Positions 1 through 4,679 of a DNA stretch of 10,464 nt are shown here, piece by piece. The translations under genes and the position numbers were made by a program. Under the pieces are notes generated by a model, which saw nothing but the letters and a program-made list of their open reading frames with translations, searched no databases and was not told the origin of the DNA. This DNA comes from Kiritimatiellales bacterium (GTDB lineage: Bacteria; Verrucomicrobiota; Kiritimatiellia; Kiritimatiellales; Pontiellaceae). Location: the NCBI GenBank assembly GCA_013042165.1, contig JABDQT010000090.1, positions 1-10,464 on the forward strand. Reading direction: 5' to 3'. Numbering within the stretch: position 1 is the first letter of the stretch; each line of letters starts with the position of its first letter.

Positions 1-1
1 C

Positions 2-160
2 CATCAGGCTCAGCTGGATGAGCAGATGAAGCGCGAGCCCTATGCTCCGCCGACGCTGCGGTTGGAAGGATATACATCCATTTTTGAGTGGGAATGGAGG
101 TTTGCCACATTAGAAGGCTATGAATGCCATCCCTCCATCAAAGGCGAGGTCGCGGTTTAA
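2..160 (+). CDS. thyA: thymidylate synthase, C-terminal fragment
   Basis: The window opens inside this gene; 52 codons remain before a TAA at 158-160. Thymidylate synthase makes dTMP from dUMP, using 5,10-methylene-tetrahydrofolate as both carbon donor and reductant, in the cytoplasm. The visible end reads HQAQLDEQMKRE, then a proline-rich turn, then IFEWEW and a tail GYECHPSIKGEVAV. This matches the ThyA C-terminus, where E. coli has [40 protein letters not shown]. The short tail after HP.IK is functionally important in the family because it closes over the active site, and it ends here in Val. The catalytic Cys lies upstream, outside the window. folA follows 56 nt later on the same strand, the usual thyA-folA pairing, since ThyA produces the dihydrofolate that FolA reduces. 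The identification is by recognition from a short stretch, but the match is specific. Confidence 0.9.
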   Translation, partial: HQAQLDEQMKREPYAPPTLRLEGYTSIFEWEWRFATLEGYECHPSIKGEVAV

Positions 161-164
161 GTGA

Positions 165-181
165 TCGGCTCTATGAGCCGA
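165..181 (+). other. small hairpin between thyA and folA
   Basis: TCGGCTC (165-171), a TAT loop, and GAGCCGA (175-181) form a perfect 7-bp stem 5 nt after the thyA stop codon. No T-tract follows, so it is not a standard intrinsic terminator. It could stabilise the upstream mRNA end or modulate read-through into folA. The structure is seen; the role is a guess. Confidence 0.35.
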
Positions 182-216
182 GTACAGAATCAACGGAAAT
201 TTTGCGGAGAATGAAC

Positions 217-669
217 ATGATTGCGATTGTTGCCCGGTCTGCAAACGGGGTCATCGGCAAAGACGGTGGCCTGCCGTGGCGCTGTAAAGGCGACCTGCAG
301 TTTTTCAAGCGCACCACGATGGACCGCAAGATCGTTGTCGGCCGCACCACCTTTGAAGGGCTTCCGCCGTTGAAAGGGCGCGAAATTTTTGTGCTGACCC
401 GTAATCCGGCCGCATGTTTTGAAGGGGCAGTCGCAGTTTCCAATCCCGTTGAAGTCCCGGCTGATGCGATGGTCTGCGGTGGTGCGGCGATTTATGACCT
501 GCTGATTCCGCAGTGCGAGCAGCTGCTGGTGACCACGGTGAACAAAGAGGTCGAGGGCGATACCTTCTTCAATGGCCAATGGCTGGAAGGTTTTGAGCCG
601 GTGGACACCATCGAAGAAACCGATGAATATTCGATTGTTTCCTACCGGAGAACGGCCTCCAGATTTTAG
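217..669 (+). CDS. folA: dihydrofolate reductase
   Basis: Reduces 7,8-dihydrofolate to tetrahydrofolate with NADPH, recycling the dihydrofolate produced by ThyA next door. The 150-residue product has the family order: MIAIVARSANGVIGKDGGLPW (1-21) with the Met20-loop Trp21; the catalytic acid Asp26 in GDLQFFK (E. coli Asp27); VGRTTFEGLPPLKGRE (41-56), the cofactor-binding GR-T segment; CGGAAIYDLLIP (87-98), the conserved Gly-Gly loop; and TTVNKEVEGDTFF (106-118) with the conserved Thr. Length is normal, although the segment around 46-56 is a few residues shorter than in E. coli. Start choice: an upstream-extended reading from 124 overlaps thyA and adds 31 unrelated residues. GGAG at 206-209 lies 7 nt before the ATG at 217 and only 1 nt before the ATG at 211, so 217 is preferred. 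Probably co-transcribed with thyA. Confidence 0.95.
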   Translation: MIAIVARSANGVIGKDGGLPWRCKGDLQFFKRTTMDRKIVVGRTTFEGLPPLKGREIFVLTRNPAACFEGAVAVSNPVEVPADAMVCGGAAIYDLLIPQCEQLLVTTVNKEVEGDTFFNGQWLEGFEPVDTIEETDEYSIVSYRRTASRF

Positions 670-752
670 ATTTGTGATTTCCGATTTGCGGAACTTCCAC
701 CCTCGCCAAGGCTACGGTGGACAGGCATTTGGCGTTGGCCTTTTTATTGTAG

Positions 753-772
753 GCCCGCTGCCCACAGCGGGC
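753..772. repeat. perfect 8-bp inverted repeat
   Basis: GCCCGCTG, CCCA loop, CAGCGGGC. This is the strongest stem-loop in the gap after folA. GTTACG rather than a T-run follows on the plus strand, and CCTACAATAAAAA follows on the minus strand. It is therefore a poor intrinsic terminator on either strand and fits better as a dispersed palindromic repeat. It lies about 85 nt after the folA stop. Confidence 0.5.
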
Positions 773-881
773 GTTACGTGAATTGGGTAGGGACGGACCG
801 CCGGGTCGTCCGTCGTTGTTCGGCGCGGTGAACCACTTCGTTATTTTCTTTGAAATTTATCTGCCCTTCGCTTGCGGGGCA

Positions 882-935
882 ATCGCGCCCTACCAAGATC
901 AGTTGTTCGGCGCGCTCGGCGATCGCGCCCTACCA
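882..935. repeat. 14-bp direct repeat pair
   Basis: ATCGCGCCCTACCA is present at 882-895 and again at 922-935, 40 nt apart. The copies are preceded by similar GC-rich bases (GGGGCA and CTCGGCG). Together with the GTTGTTCGGCGCG pair (815-827 and 902-914) this shows local duplication of repeat units within the gap. Confidence 0.6.
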
Positions 936-1028
936 TTTGTTGTAGGCCGCAGAGCATATTTTTAGGTTTCTTTGCTCTCTCTGCGTCTCTGCGAGAGATT
1001 TCCTTTTTAAACGCTTTGCATCACGGTG

Positions 1029-1056
1029 TTGACATTAAATAGAAAAAACGCATCAT
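1029..1056 (+). promoter_or_regulatory. candidate sigma70-type promoter overlapping a palindrome
   Basis: A perfect -35 box TTGACA (1029-1034) is followed after 16 bp by CATCAT (1051-1056), a 4/6 match to TATAAT. The -10 region lies inside the left arm of the palindrome at 1044-1084, so a protein binding that palindrome could block transcription. It points towards the recombinase-like fragment and the aldolase. The -35 is convincing; the -10 is mediocre. Confidence 0.4.
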
Positions 1057-1084
1057 GGCGCATCATTCTAGGTGATGCGTTTTT
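1044..1084. repeat. perfect 12-bp palindrome, possible operator or bidirectional terminator
   Basis: AAAAACGCATCA (1044-1055) and TGATGCGTTTTT (1073-1084) are exact reverse complements around a 17-nt centre that holds another GCATCA (1060-1065). In RNA it would form a stem ending in a U-run on the plus strand, and also on the minus strand, so it could act as a two-way terminator. It also overlaps the candidate -10 box and ends one base before the ATG at 1085, so an operator is an equally good reading. Confidence 0.5.
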
Positions 1085-1273
1085 ATGGCTACGTTTGAAG
1101 GAACAGGGATCAGAAATCTGAAGCTGCGGGGCGGCATGTACTACTGGCGGCAGCGGATTCATGGCGTTCAATATTCTGAATCGCTTATGACGGATGATCG
1201 TGAAGTCGCTTTGAAACGGATGGTTCAAAAAGTGGATGCCGTGAAAAACGGGACCGGCTTAAAGGAGAAAAAA
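1085..1273 (+). pseudogene. N-terminal fragment resembling a tyrosine recombinase, in frame with the aldolase
   Basis: From an ATG at 1085 the frame stays open for 63 codons and continues straight into the aldolase reading frame at 1274. The peptide begins MATFEGTGIRNLKLRGG and continues with MYYWRQRIHGVQYSESLMT, then DDREVALKRMVQKV. The pattern is a short aromatic strand (YYWR.R), a G-x-x-Y-S-E-S-L turn and then a helix rich in Glu, Ala and Lys. This is typical of the N-terminal arm-binding region of phage-type tyrosine integrases. The core-binding and catalytic domains (Arg, His, Tyr) are absent. There is no good ribosome binding site before 1085, because the preceding bases lie in the palindrome. 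The aldolase has its own strong site at 1262-1267. I read this as a relic whose 5' end was left upstream of the aldolase. Alternatives are an expressed small protein or a genuine N-terminal extension of the aldolase. The homology is from pattern recognition and unverified. Confidence 0.45.
1262..1267 (+). promoter_or_regulatory. ribosome binding site that decides the aldolase start
   Basis: AAGGAG with a 6-nt A-rich spacer before the ATG at 1274. It is one of the strongest sites in the window and lies inside the longer open frame from 1085, which argues that translation starts at 1274. Confidence 0.75.
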
Positions 1274-2254
1274 ATGACGAAAGCAAAAGATATCAGCAGT
1301 GAATCAATCGATTACTGGCCTCAACTCAAAGTACTGGACTGTACGATCCGTGACGGCGGCCTGATGAATAATCACAAATTCAGCGAAGATTTCGTGCGCA
1401 CGGTTCATAAGGCGCTTGTGGCGGCCGGGGTCGACTACATGGAGCTTGGCTACAAGGCCGACAAAAAGCTTTTCAGCCCGGATGAGTACGGCCCGTGGAA
1501 ATCCTGTACCGAAGACCACCTGAACCGGATGTTCGGCGAAGAAGATCCCGGCATCAAAATGAGCGTGCTGGTTGATATTGGCCGGACCGACGAAGATGAT
1601 ATCGTTCAGGCCGACCAGAGCGTGATCGATCTGATCCGTGTGGCGTGCTACATCCACCAGATTCCTGCCGCCATCGAAATGACGAAAATGGCCAAGGAAA
1701 AAGGGTATGAAACCTCCATCAATCTGATGGCCATCTCCACGGTACCGGAGTATGAGCTCAACAAGGGTCTCGAGCTGATCGGAAAGTGCAAAGAGGCCGA
1801 TATGCTCTACCTCGTCGACAGCTTCGGCTCGCTTTACTATGAGCAGATCGAAGACCTGATGCGACGTTATCTCGGTGCGATGCAGCACGGACAGCAGGTC
1901 GGTATCCATGCCCACAACAACCAGCAGATGGCATATGTAAATACCATTTGCAGCGCCATCAACGGCGCGACCATGCTCGACTCCACCCTGGACGGAATGG
2001 GGCGCGGTGCCGGCAACTGTCCGACCGAACTGCTGCTTGGTTTCCTGCGCAATCCGAAGTTTCATCAGCGTCCCGTCCTTGAAGCGGTTGAAAAGCTGAT
2101 GGTGCCGATGCGCGAAACGGTGGATTGGGGCTATAGCATCCCCTACATGATCACCGGCCAGATGAACGAGCATCCGCGTTCGGCCATCGCCCTGCGCGAC
2201 AGCGACCGCAAAGACAACTATGTCGGCTTTTACGACGAAATGGCCGAGATGTAG
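1274..2254 (+). CDS. DRE-TIM metallolyase / HMGL-like aldolase, substrate unknown
   Basis: A 326-residue TIM-barrel protein of the HMG-CoA lyase, 4-hydroxy-2-oxovalerate aldolase and homocitrate synthase superfamily. These enzymes use a divalent metal to make or break C-C bonds next to a keto or thioester carbon. The hallmark DCTIRDGG lies at 22-29 (DxxxRDG, metal Asp and catalytic Arg). GYKADK follows near 59, VDSFGS near 181, the metal-binding His pair in GIHAHNN (about 210-216), and DGMGRGAGN (240-248), a loop conserved in the family. It closely resembles the stand-alone 'aldolase catalytic domain' proteins found in Bacteroidetes and relatives, for which I know no established substrate. 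The start at 1274 is set by AAGGAG (1262-1267), 6 nt upstream. The frame is also open to an ATG at 1085, which would give a 389-residue form with a recombinase-like N-terminus. No pathway partner is adjacent. Confidence 0.85.
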   Translation: MTKAKDISSESIDYWPQLKVLDCTIRDGGLMNNHKFSEDFVRTVHKALVAAGVDYMELGYKADKKLFSPDEYGPWKSCTEDHLNRMFGEEDPGIKMSVLVDIGRTDEDDIVQADQSVIDLIRVACYIHQIPAAIEMTKMAKEKGYETSINLMAISTVPEYELNKGLELIGKCKEADMLYLVDSFGSLYYEQIEDLMRRYLGAMQHGQQVGIHAHNNQQMAYVNTICSAINGATMLDSTLDGMGRGAGNCPTELLLGFLRNPKFHQRPVLEAVEKLMVPMRETVDWGYSIPYMITGQMNEHPRSAIALRDSDRKDNYVGFYDEMAEM

Positions 2255-2263
2255 GGTTAGTGA

Positions 2264-2293
2264 TTGTATGCCATCCGGCAATTAAGCTATAAA
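2264..2293 (+). promoter_or_regulatory. candidate promoter for the oxidoreductase-trpF-gluQRS run
   Basis: TTGTAT (2264-2269), an 18-bp spacer, and TATAAA (2288-2293, 5/6 match to TATAAT), about 57 nt before the ATG at 2351. The -35 box is weak. The position, in the 96-nt gap after the aldolase, is sensible. Confidence 0.3.
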
Positions 2294-2313
2294 GCGGATC
2301 AATTTGTGAAAAA

Positions 2314-2328
2314 CCCCGTGAAACGGGG
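2314..2328. other. leader hairpin CCCCGT-GAA-ACGGGG
   Basis: A perfect 6-bp GC-rich stem with a 3-nt loop, 9 nt upstream of the ribosome binding site AAGGAG (2337-2342). On the minus strand it is followed by TTTTTC, the form of an intrinsic terminator, but no minus-strand gene ends here. On the plus strand it is either a leader stem-loop or a dyad operator just downstream of the candidate promoter at 2264-2293. The structure is seen; the role is inferred. Confidence 0.4.
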
Positions 2329-2350
2329 GATTAATTAAGGAGTTTCAGGA

Positions 2351-3025
2351 ATGAATGTTTTACATGTTTGCGCTAACCCGAAGCCGACCGAAGAGTCGGT
2401 TTCCAAGCAGCTTGCGGCCGCTTTTTTTGCGAAGTTGATCGAGCTGAGGCCCGATGTCGAGCTGGTCAACGTCGACCTCTACGACGAAAAGCCGCCGTTT
2501 TACTCAGCCGAGCTGTATCGGCGGGTGTGGTATCCGGTCTTTGACGAATCCTACGAACCATCCAAGGTCGAGGAAATGTCGACCAATTATGCCTCCAAAC
2601 AGGCCGAAGCCTTCAACGCCGCCGACGTGCTGGTGCTGACCATGCCGATGTGGAACTTCACGGTTCCGGCCATCATGAAAGCCTGGATGGATCAGGTGCT
2701 CTGTCCCGGTTTGACCTTCTCGATCAGCAAGGAAGAGGGCGTCAAGGGATTGCATAAAATCAAAAGCATTGTACTGCTGGTCTCTTCCGGAGGCGTTTAC
2801 AAAGAAGACGATGACCGCGATGCGTTGAGCCGTCAGGTCCGTAATGCATTCGGCTTCATTGGCATCGATGATCTGGAAATTGTCTGGGCCGAGGGCCAGA
2901 ATCCGCTCTTCTTCGACAACCACGAAGAAAACAAGGCCATTGCCATCGAGGCGGCCTCCGAGATTGCCGAGGATGTTGCCGAGCTCGATCTGAATGCGGC
3001 TGCGCAAGAGGTCGCGGCCGGATAG
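2351..3025 (+). CDS. flavodoxin-fold FMN-dependent NAD(P)H oxidoreductase (AzoR/NQO-like)
   Basis: A 224-residue cytoplasmic flavoprotein of the flavodoxin-like quinone/azo reductase family. These reduce quinones, azo or nitro compounds by two electrons using NAD(P)H and bound FMN. The N-terminus MNVLHVCANPKP followed by SVSKQLAAAF is the phosphate-binding loop (family form: ..SPR..SxSxxLA). The diagnostic stretch MPMWNFTVPAIMKAWMDQVL (98-117), then CPGLTF, matches the AzoR signature PMYNF.IP..LK.WID....G.TF. VLLVSSGGVY (141-150) matches the second FMN loop. The C-terminal tail, about 199-224, is Ala/Glu-rich and probably helical. The start is supported by AAGGAG (2337-2342) with an 8-nt spacer. 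The trpF ATG comes only 4 nt after its TAG, so the two are probably translationally coupled. The physiological substrate cannot be read from sequence. A link to tryptophan synthesis is suggested only by position. Confidence 0.85.
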   Translation: MNVLHVCANPKPTEESVSKQLAAAFFAKLIELRPDVELVNVDLYDEKPPFYSAELYRRVWYPVFDESYEPSKVEEMSTNYASKQAEAFNAADVLVLTMPMWNFTVPAIMKAWMDQVLCPGLTFSISKEEGVKGLHKIKSIVLLVSSGGVYKEDDDRDALSRQVRNAFGFIGIDDLEIVWAEGQNPLFFDNHEENKAIAIEAASEIAEDVAELDLNAAAQEVAAG

Positions 3026-3029
3026 ATCC

Positions 3030-3647
3030 ATGGGCGTCTTTGTTAAGATCTGCGGAATCTGCTCGGAGGGGGACCTCGGGCAGATTTCTGCGTTAAAGCC
3101 CGACGCGGTCGGCTTCATCCAGTGGCCGAAGTCCAAGCGCTATATCGAGCCCAAAACCGTCGGGCAGTGGGAAACCCCCGAAGACATCAAACGTGTCGGC
3201 GTATTTGTCTGCCCGACCGAGGCCGAACTGGCGCATGCCGCGCAGCACGGCCGGTTCGATGCCGTGCAGGTTCACCGTGTTCCCGACCATTGGAAAATGG
3301 ACCGGGAACTGTTCCGGAATCTGGAAGTCTGGCGGGCGCTCAATCCCGACGAGCTCTACCACTCCGAGTCATGGTTTGAATACGACCGCTATCTGCTCGA
3401 TTCCTATGATGCGCAGACCGTGGGTGGAACCGGAAAAACCTGCGACTGGGACAAGGCAAAGACTTTGGTCAAAGCGATCAATAAACCGGTGCTGCTCGCC
3501 GGCGGCCTGACTCCTGAAAACGTGGCCGAGGCAATCACATCGGTCCGGCCGTGGGGCGTGGATGTCAGCTCGGGAGTCGAGGTCGATCCCCGGCAAAAGG
3601 ACATCGCCCGGGTTGAAGCCTTCATTGCCGCCTGCCGGGAGGCATGA
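3030..3647 (+). CDS. trpF: phosphoribosylanthranilate isomerase
   Basis: Third step of tryptophan synthesis: the Amadori rearrangement of N-(5-phosphoribosyl)anthranilate to CdRP, by a soluble TIM barrel. The 205-residue product has VKICGI at 5-10 with the catalytic base Cys8. The family's general acid is Asp124 in YLLDSYD, followed by GGTGKTCDW (132-140). The phosphate-binding loops are LLAGGLTPENV (155-165) and GVDVSSGVE (176-184). Length is normal for a monofunctional TrpF. The ATG at 3030 puts KICGI in the usual place near the N-terminus. A longer frame from 2994 would overlap the preceding gene and add an unrelated Arg-rich stretch. No clear ribosome binding site is present, and with the upstream stop only 4 nt away, coupled re-initiation is likely. 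Its TGA overlaps the ATG of gluQRS. The usual neighbours trpB and trpA do not follow directly. Confidence 0.95.
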   Translation: MGVFVKICGICSEGDLGQISALKPDAVGFIQWPKSKRYIEPKTVGQWETPEDIKRVGVFVCPTEAELAHAAQHGRFDAVQVHRVPDHWKMDRELFRNLEVWRALNPDELYHSESWFEYDRYLLDSYDAQTVGGTGKTCDWDKAKTLVKAINKPVLLAGGLTPENVAEAITSVRPWGVDVSSGVEVDPRQKDIARVEAFIAACREA

Positions 3648-4528
3648 TGACCACCCGCTTTGCGCCCAGCCTGACCGGTTATCTCCATCTCGGTCACGTC
3701 CTGCACATGCTCTATGTCTGGGGGATTGCCCGGAAAATGGGGGCGCAGGTCGTTTCCCGTATCGAGGATCACGATCTCGGTCGCGCCCGCCCGGAATATG
3801 AAATCGCCATTCTGGAAACCATGGAGTGGCTTGGATTCGTGCCCGATCGGGGCTTGACTGCCGCCACGGCCACAGGCCCGTCCGCATACCGACAAAGCGA
3901 CTGCGCCGAACGCTATCTAGCGGTGCTGAACATGCTGGAACAGCGCGGTCTGGTCTATGGCTGCGAATGCAGCCGCAGGCAGATCCTCGAGAAGCAGTCC
4001 GATGGGCAGGATGAACTGTGCTATCCCGGCACCTGTTCAGAAAAGAACCTGCCGCTGGAAGGCCATACGGTGCGCTTCCGCGTGCCCGGCGGCCCGGTGG
4101 CCTTTTGCGATTGGGCGTTGGGCGATTGCCATCAGGTCCCGATGGGGCAGTGCGGCGACTTTTCTTTGCGGGATCGAAACGGGCAGTGGACCTATCAGTT
4201 TTGTGCCGTCTGCGACGATATGGAACAGGGCATCGACCTGGTGATTCGTGGTGAGGATATCCTTGCCAGCACCGGCCGGCAGATTCAGCTCTTTCAGGCA
4301 CTCGAAAAGCCGGTGCCCGCCTATTTCCACCATCCGCTCCTCTGCGACCGGCATGGTGAAAAGCTGAGTAAGCGCCAGCGCTCCGAGAGCATCACCCACA
4401 TGCGCGAAACCGGCGCCTCCCCGGAGGAAATCATCGGCCGCGCCGCACATGCCGGGGGACTGAGTCCGGAATGCCTGCCGCTTTCCGCCGACAAGGCAGG
4501 TAGCCTGATCAGCATCCGGAAGACATAA
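3644..4528 (+). CDS. gluQRS: glutamyl-Q tRNA(Asp) synthetase
   Basis: A truncated paralogue of glutamyl-tRNA synthetase. It activates glutamate and attaches it to the queuosine base at position 34 of tRNA(Asp), not to the 3' end of a tRNA. The class I signatures are present: RFAPSLTGYLHLGH (5-18, HxGH) and KLSKR (240-244, KMSKS-like). RIEDHDLGR (39-47) is the amino-acid-binding segment. CEC (107-109) and YPGTC (127-131) form the Cys-x-Cys...Tyr-x3-Cys zinc site typical of GluQRS. DLVIRGEDILASTGRQIQLF (198-217) is also canonical. At 294 residues it lacks the anticodon-binding domain of true GluRS (about 470), as expected. The start at 3644 overlaps the trpF stop as ATGA. A second ATG at 3647 sits 4 nt after GGGAGG (3637-3642) and may be the real one. 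Its place within trp genes is unusual. A queuosine-dependent tRNA(Asp) modification is implied for this organism. Confidence 0.92.
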   Translation: MMTTRFAPSLTGYLHLGHVLHMLYVWGIARKMGAQVVSRIEDHDLGRARPEYEIAILETMEWLGFVPDRGLTAATATGPSAYRQSDCAERYLAVLNMLEQRGLVYGCECSRRQILEKQSDGQDELCYPGTCSEKNLPLEGHTVRFRVPGGPVAFCDWALGDCHQVPMGQCGDFSLRDRNGQWTYQFCAVCDDMEQGIDLVIRGEDILASTGRQIQLFQALEKPVPAYFHHPLLCDRHGEKLSKRQRSESITHMRETGASPEEIIGRAAHAGGLSPECLPLSADKAGSLISIRKT

Positions 4529-4541
4529 TGCGTTCAGCCAG

Positions 4542-4679
4542 ATGAAACGATCGTGCTATTCGGATGAATATCCGGGTGGGCAGCAAGTGGAAAAGAGATG
4601 GTGGACAGTAGGAAATAGCCTTGAATTGGTAAGTTTAGGGACACATTATCCGAACTCTTTCGTCATTGAGGTTTTTTGA
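4542..4679 (+). CDS. 45-codon ORF with tandem Trp codons, abutting trpB
   Basis: A short frame runs from ATG 4542 to TGA 4677-4679, directly followed by the trpB ATG (TGAATG). Codons 20 and 21 are both TGG (4599-4604), giving KRWWT. A tandem Trp pair just ahead of a tryptophan synthase gene recalls trp leader peptides. However, no good ribosome binding site precedes 4542, and I see no GC-rich terminator/antiterminator pair after the Trp codons. The T-run at 4672-4677 has no strong stem before it. The TGAGG site for trpB (4667-4671) lies inside the last codons. The product resembles nothing I can name. It could also be a remnant of an older element or chance. The candidate trpB promoter lies within it. 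Confidence 0.25.
   Translation: MKRSCYSDEYPGGQQVEKRWWTVGNSLELVSLGTHYPNSFVIEVF
4621..4649 (+). promoter_or_regulatory. candidate promoter for trpB-yicC-gmk
   Basis: TTGAAT (4621-4626), a 17-bp spacer, and CATTAT (4644-4649). Each box matches consensus at 4 of 6 bases with ideal spacing, about 30 nt before the trpB ATG. The 151-nt gap after gluQRS is the longest in this part of the gene run, consistent with a separate transcription unit starting here. Confidence 0.4.

Larger units (their letters stand above)
670..1020. repeat. non-coding gap made of short direct and inverted repeats
   Basis: No convincing gene lies here; the open frames are short and low in information. Several small repeat units are packed together. 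CGCCAA (704-709) pairs with TTGGCG (729-734), with a T-run at 741-745. GCCCGCTG (753-760) and CAGCGGGC (765-772) form a perfect 8-bp stem with a CCCA loop. GACGGAC (792-798) pairs with GTCCGTC (808-814). GTTGTTCGGCGCG occurs at 815-827 and 902-914. ATCGCGCCCTACCA occurs at 882-895 and 922-935. TCTCTGCG is tandemly duplicated at 978-993, and TCTCTC (976-981) can pair with GAGAGA (993-998) ahead of a T-rich stretch. Such units resemble dispersed intergenic repeats seen in repeat-rich bacterial genomes. Genome-wide copy number cannot be judged from one window. Confidence 0.6.

Noticed and set aside
572..965. Two small plus-strand frames after folA (572-781 and 783-965)
   Set aside because: They cover the repeat mosaic, the first overlaps folA, there are no ribosome binding sites, and the peptides (for example HPRQGYGGQAF) are what the repeats encode by chance.
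1304..2281. Long minus-strand open frame of 325 codons opposite the aldolase
   Set aside because: It is the antisense shadow of a gene with clear family motifs, is His/Val/Asp-rich without domain character, and has no ribosome binding site.
3369..4301. Minus-strand open frame of 310 codons opposite trpF and gluQRS
   Set aside because: Arg/Pro/Ser-rich translation typical of antisense frames in GC-rich coding DNA; both plus-strand genes here are unambiguous.
4561..4574. CGGAT-GAAT-ATCCG stem as a gluQRS terminator or trp attenuator
   Set aside because: Only 5 bp, with no T-run after it, and no competing structure downstream of the Trp codons.
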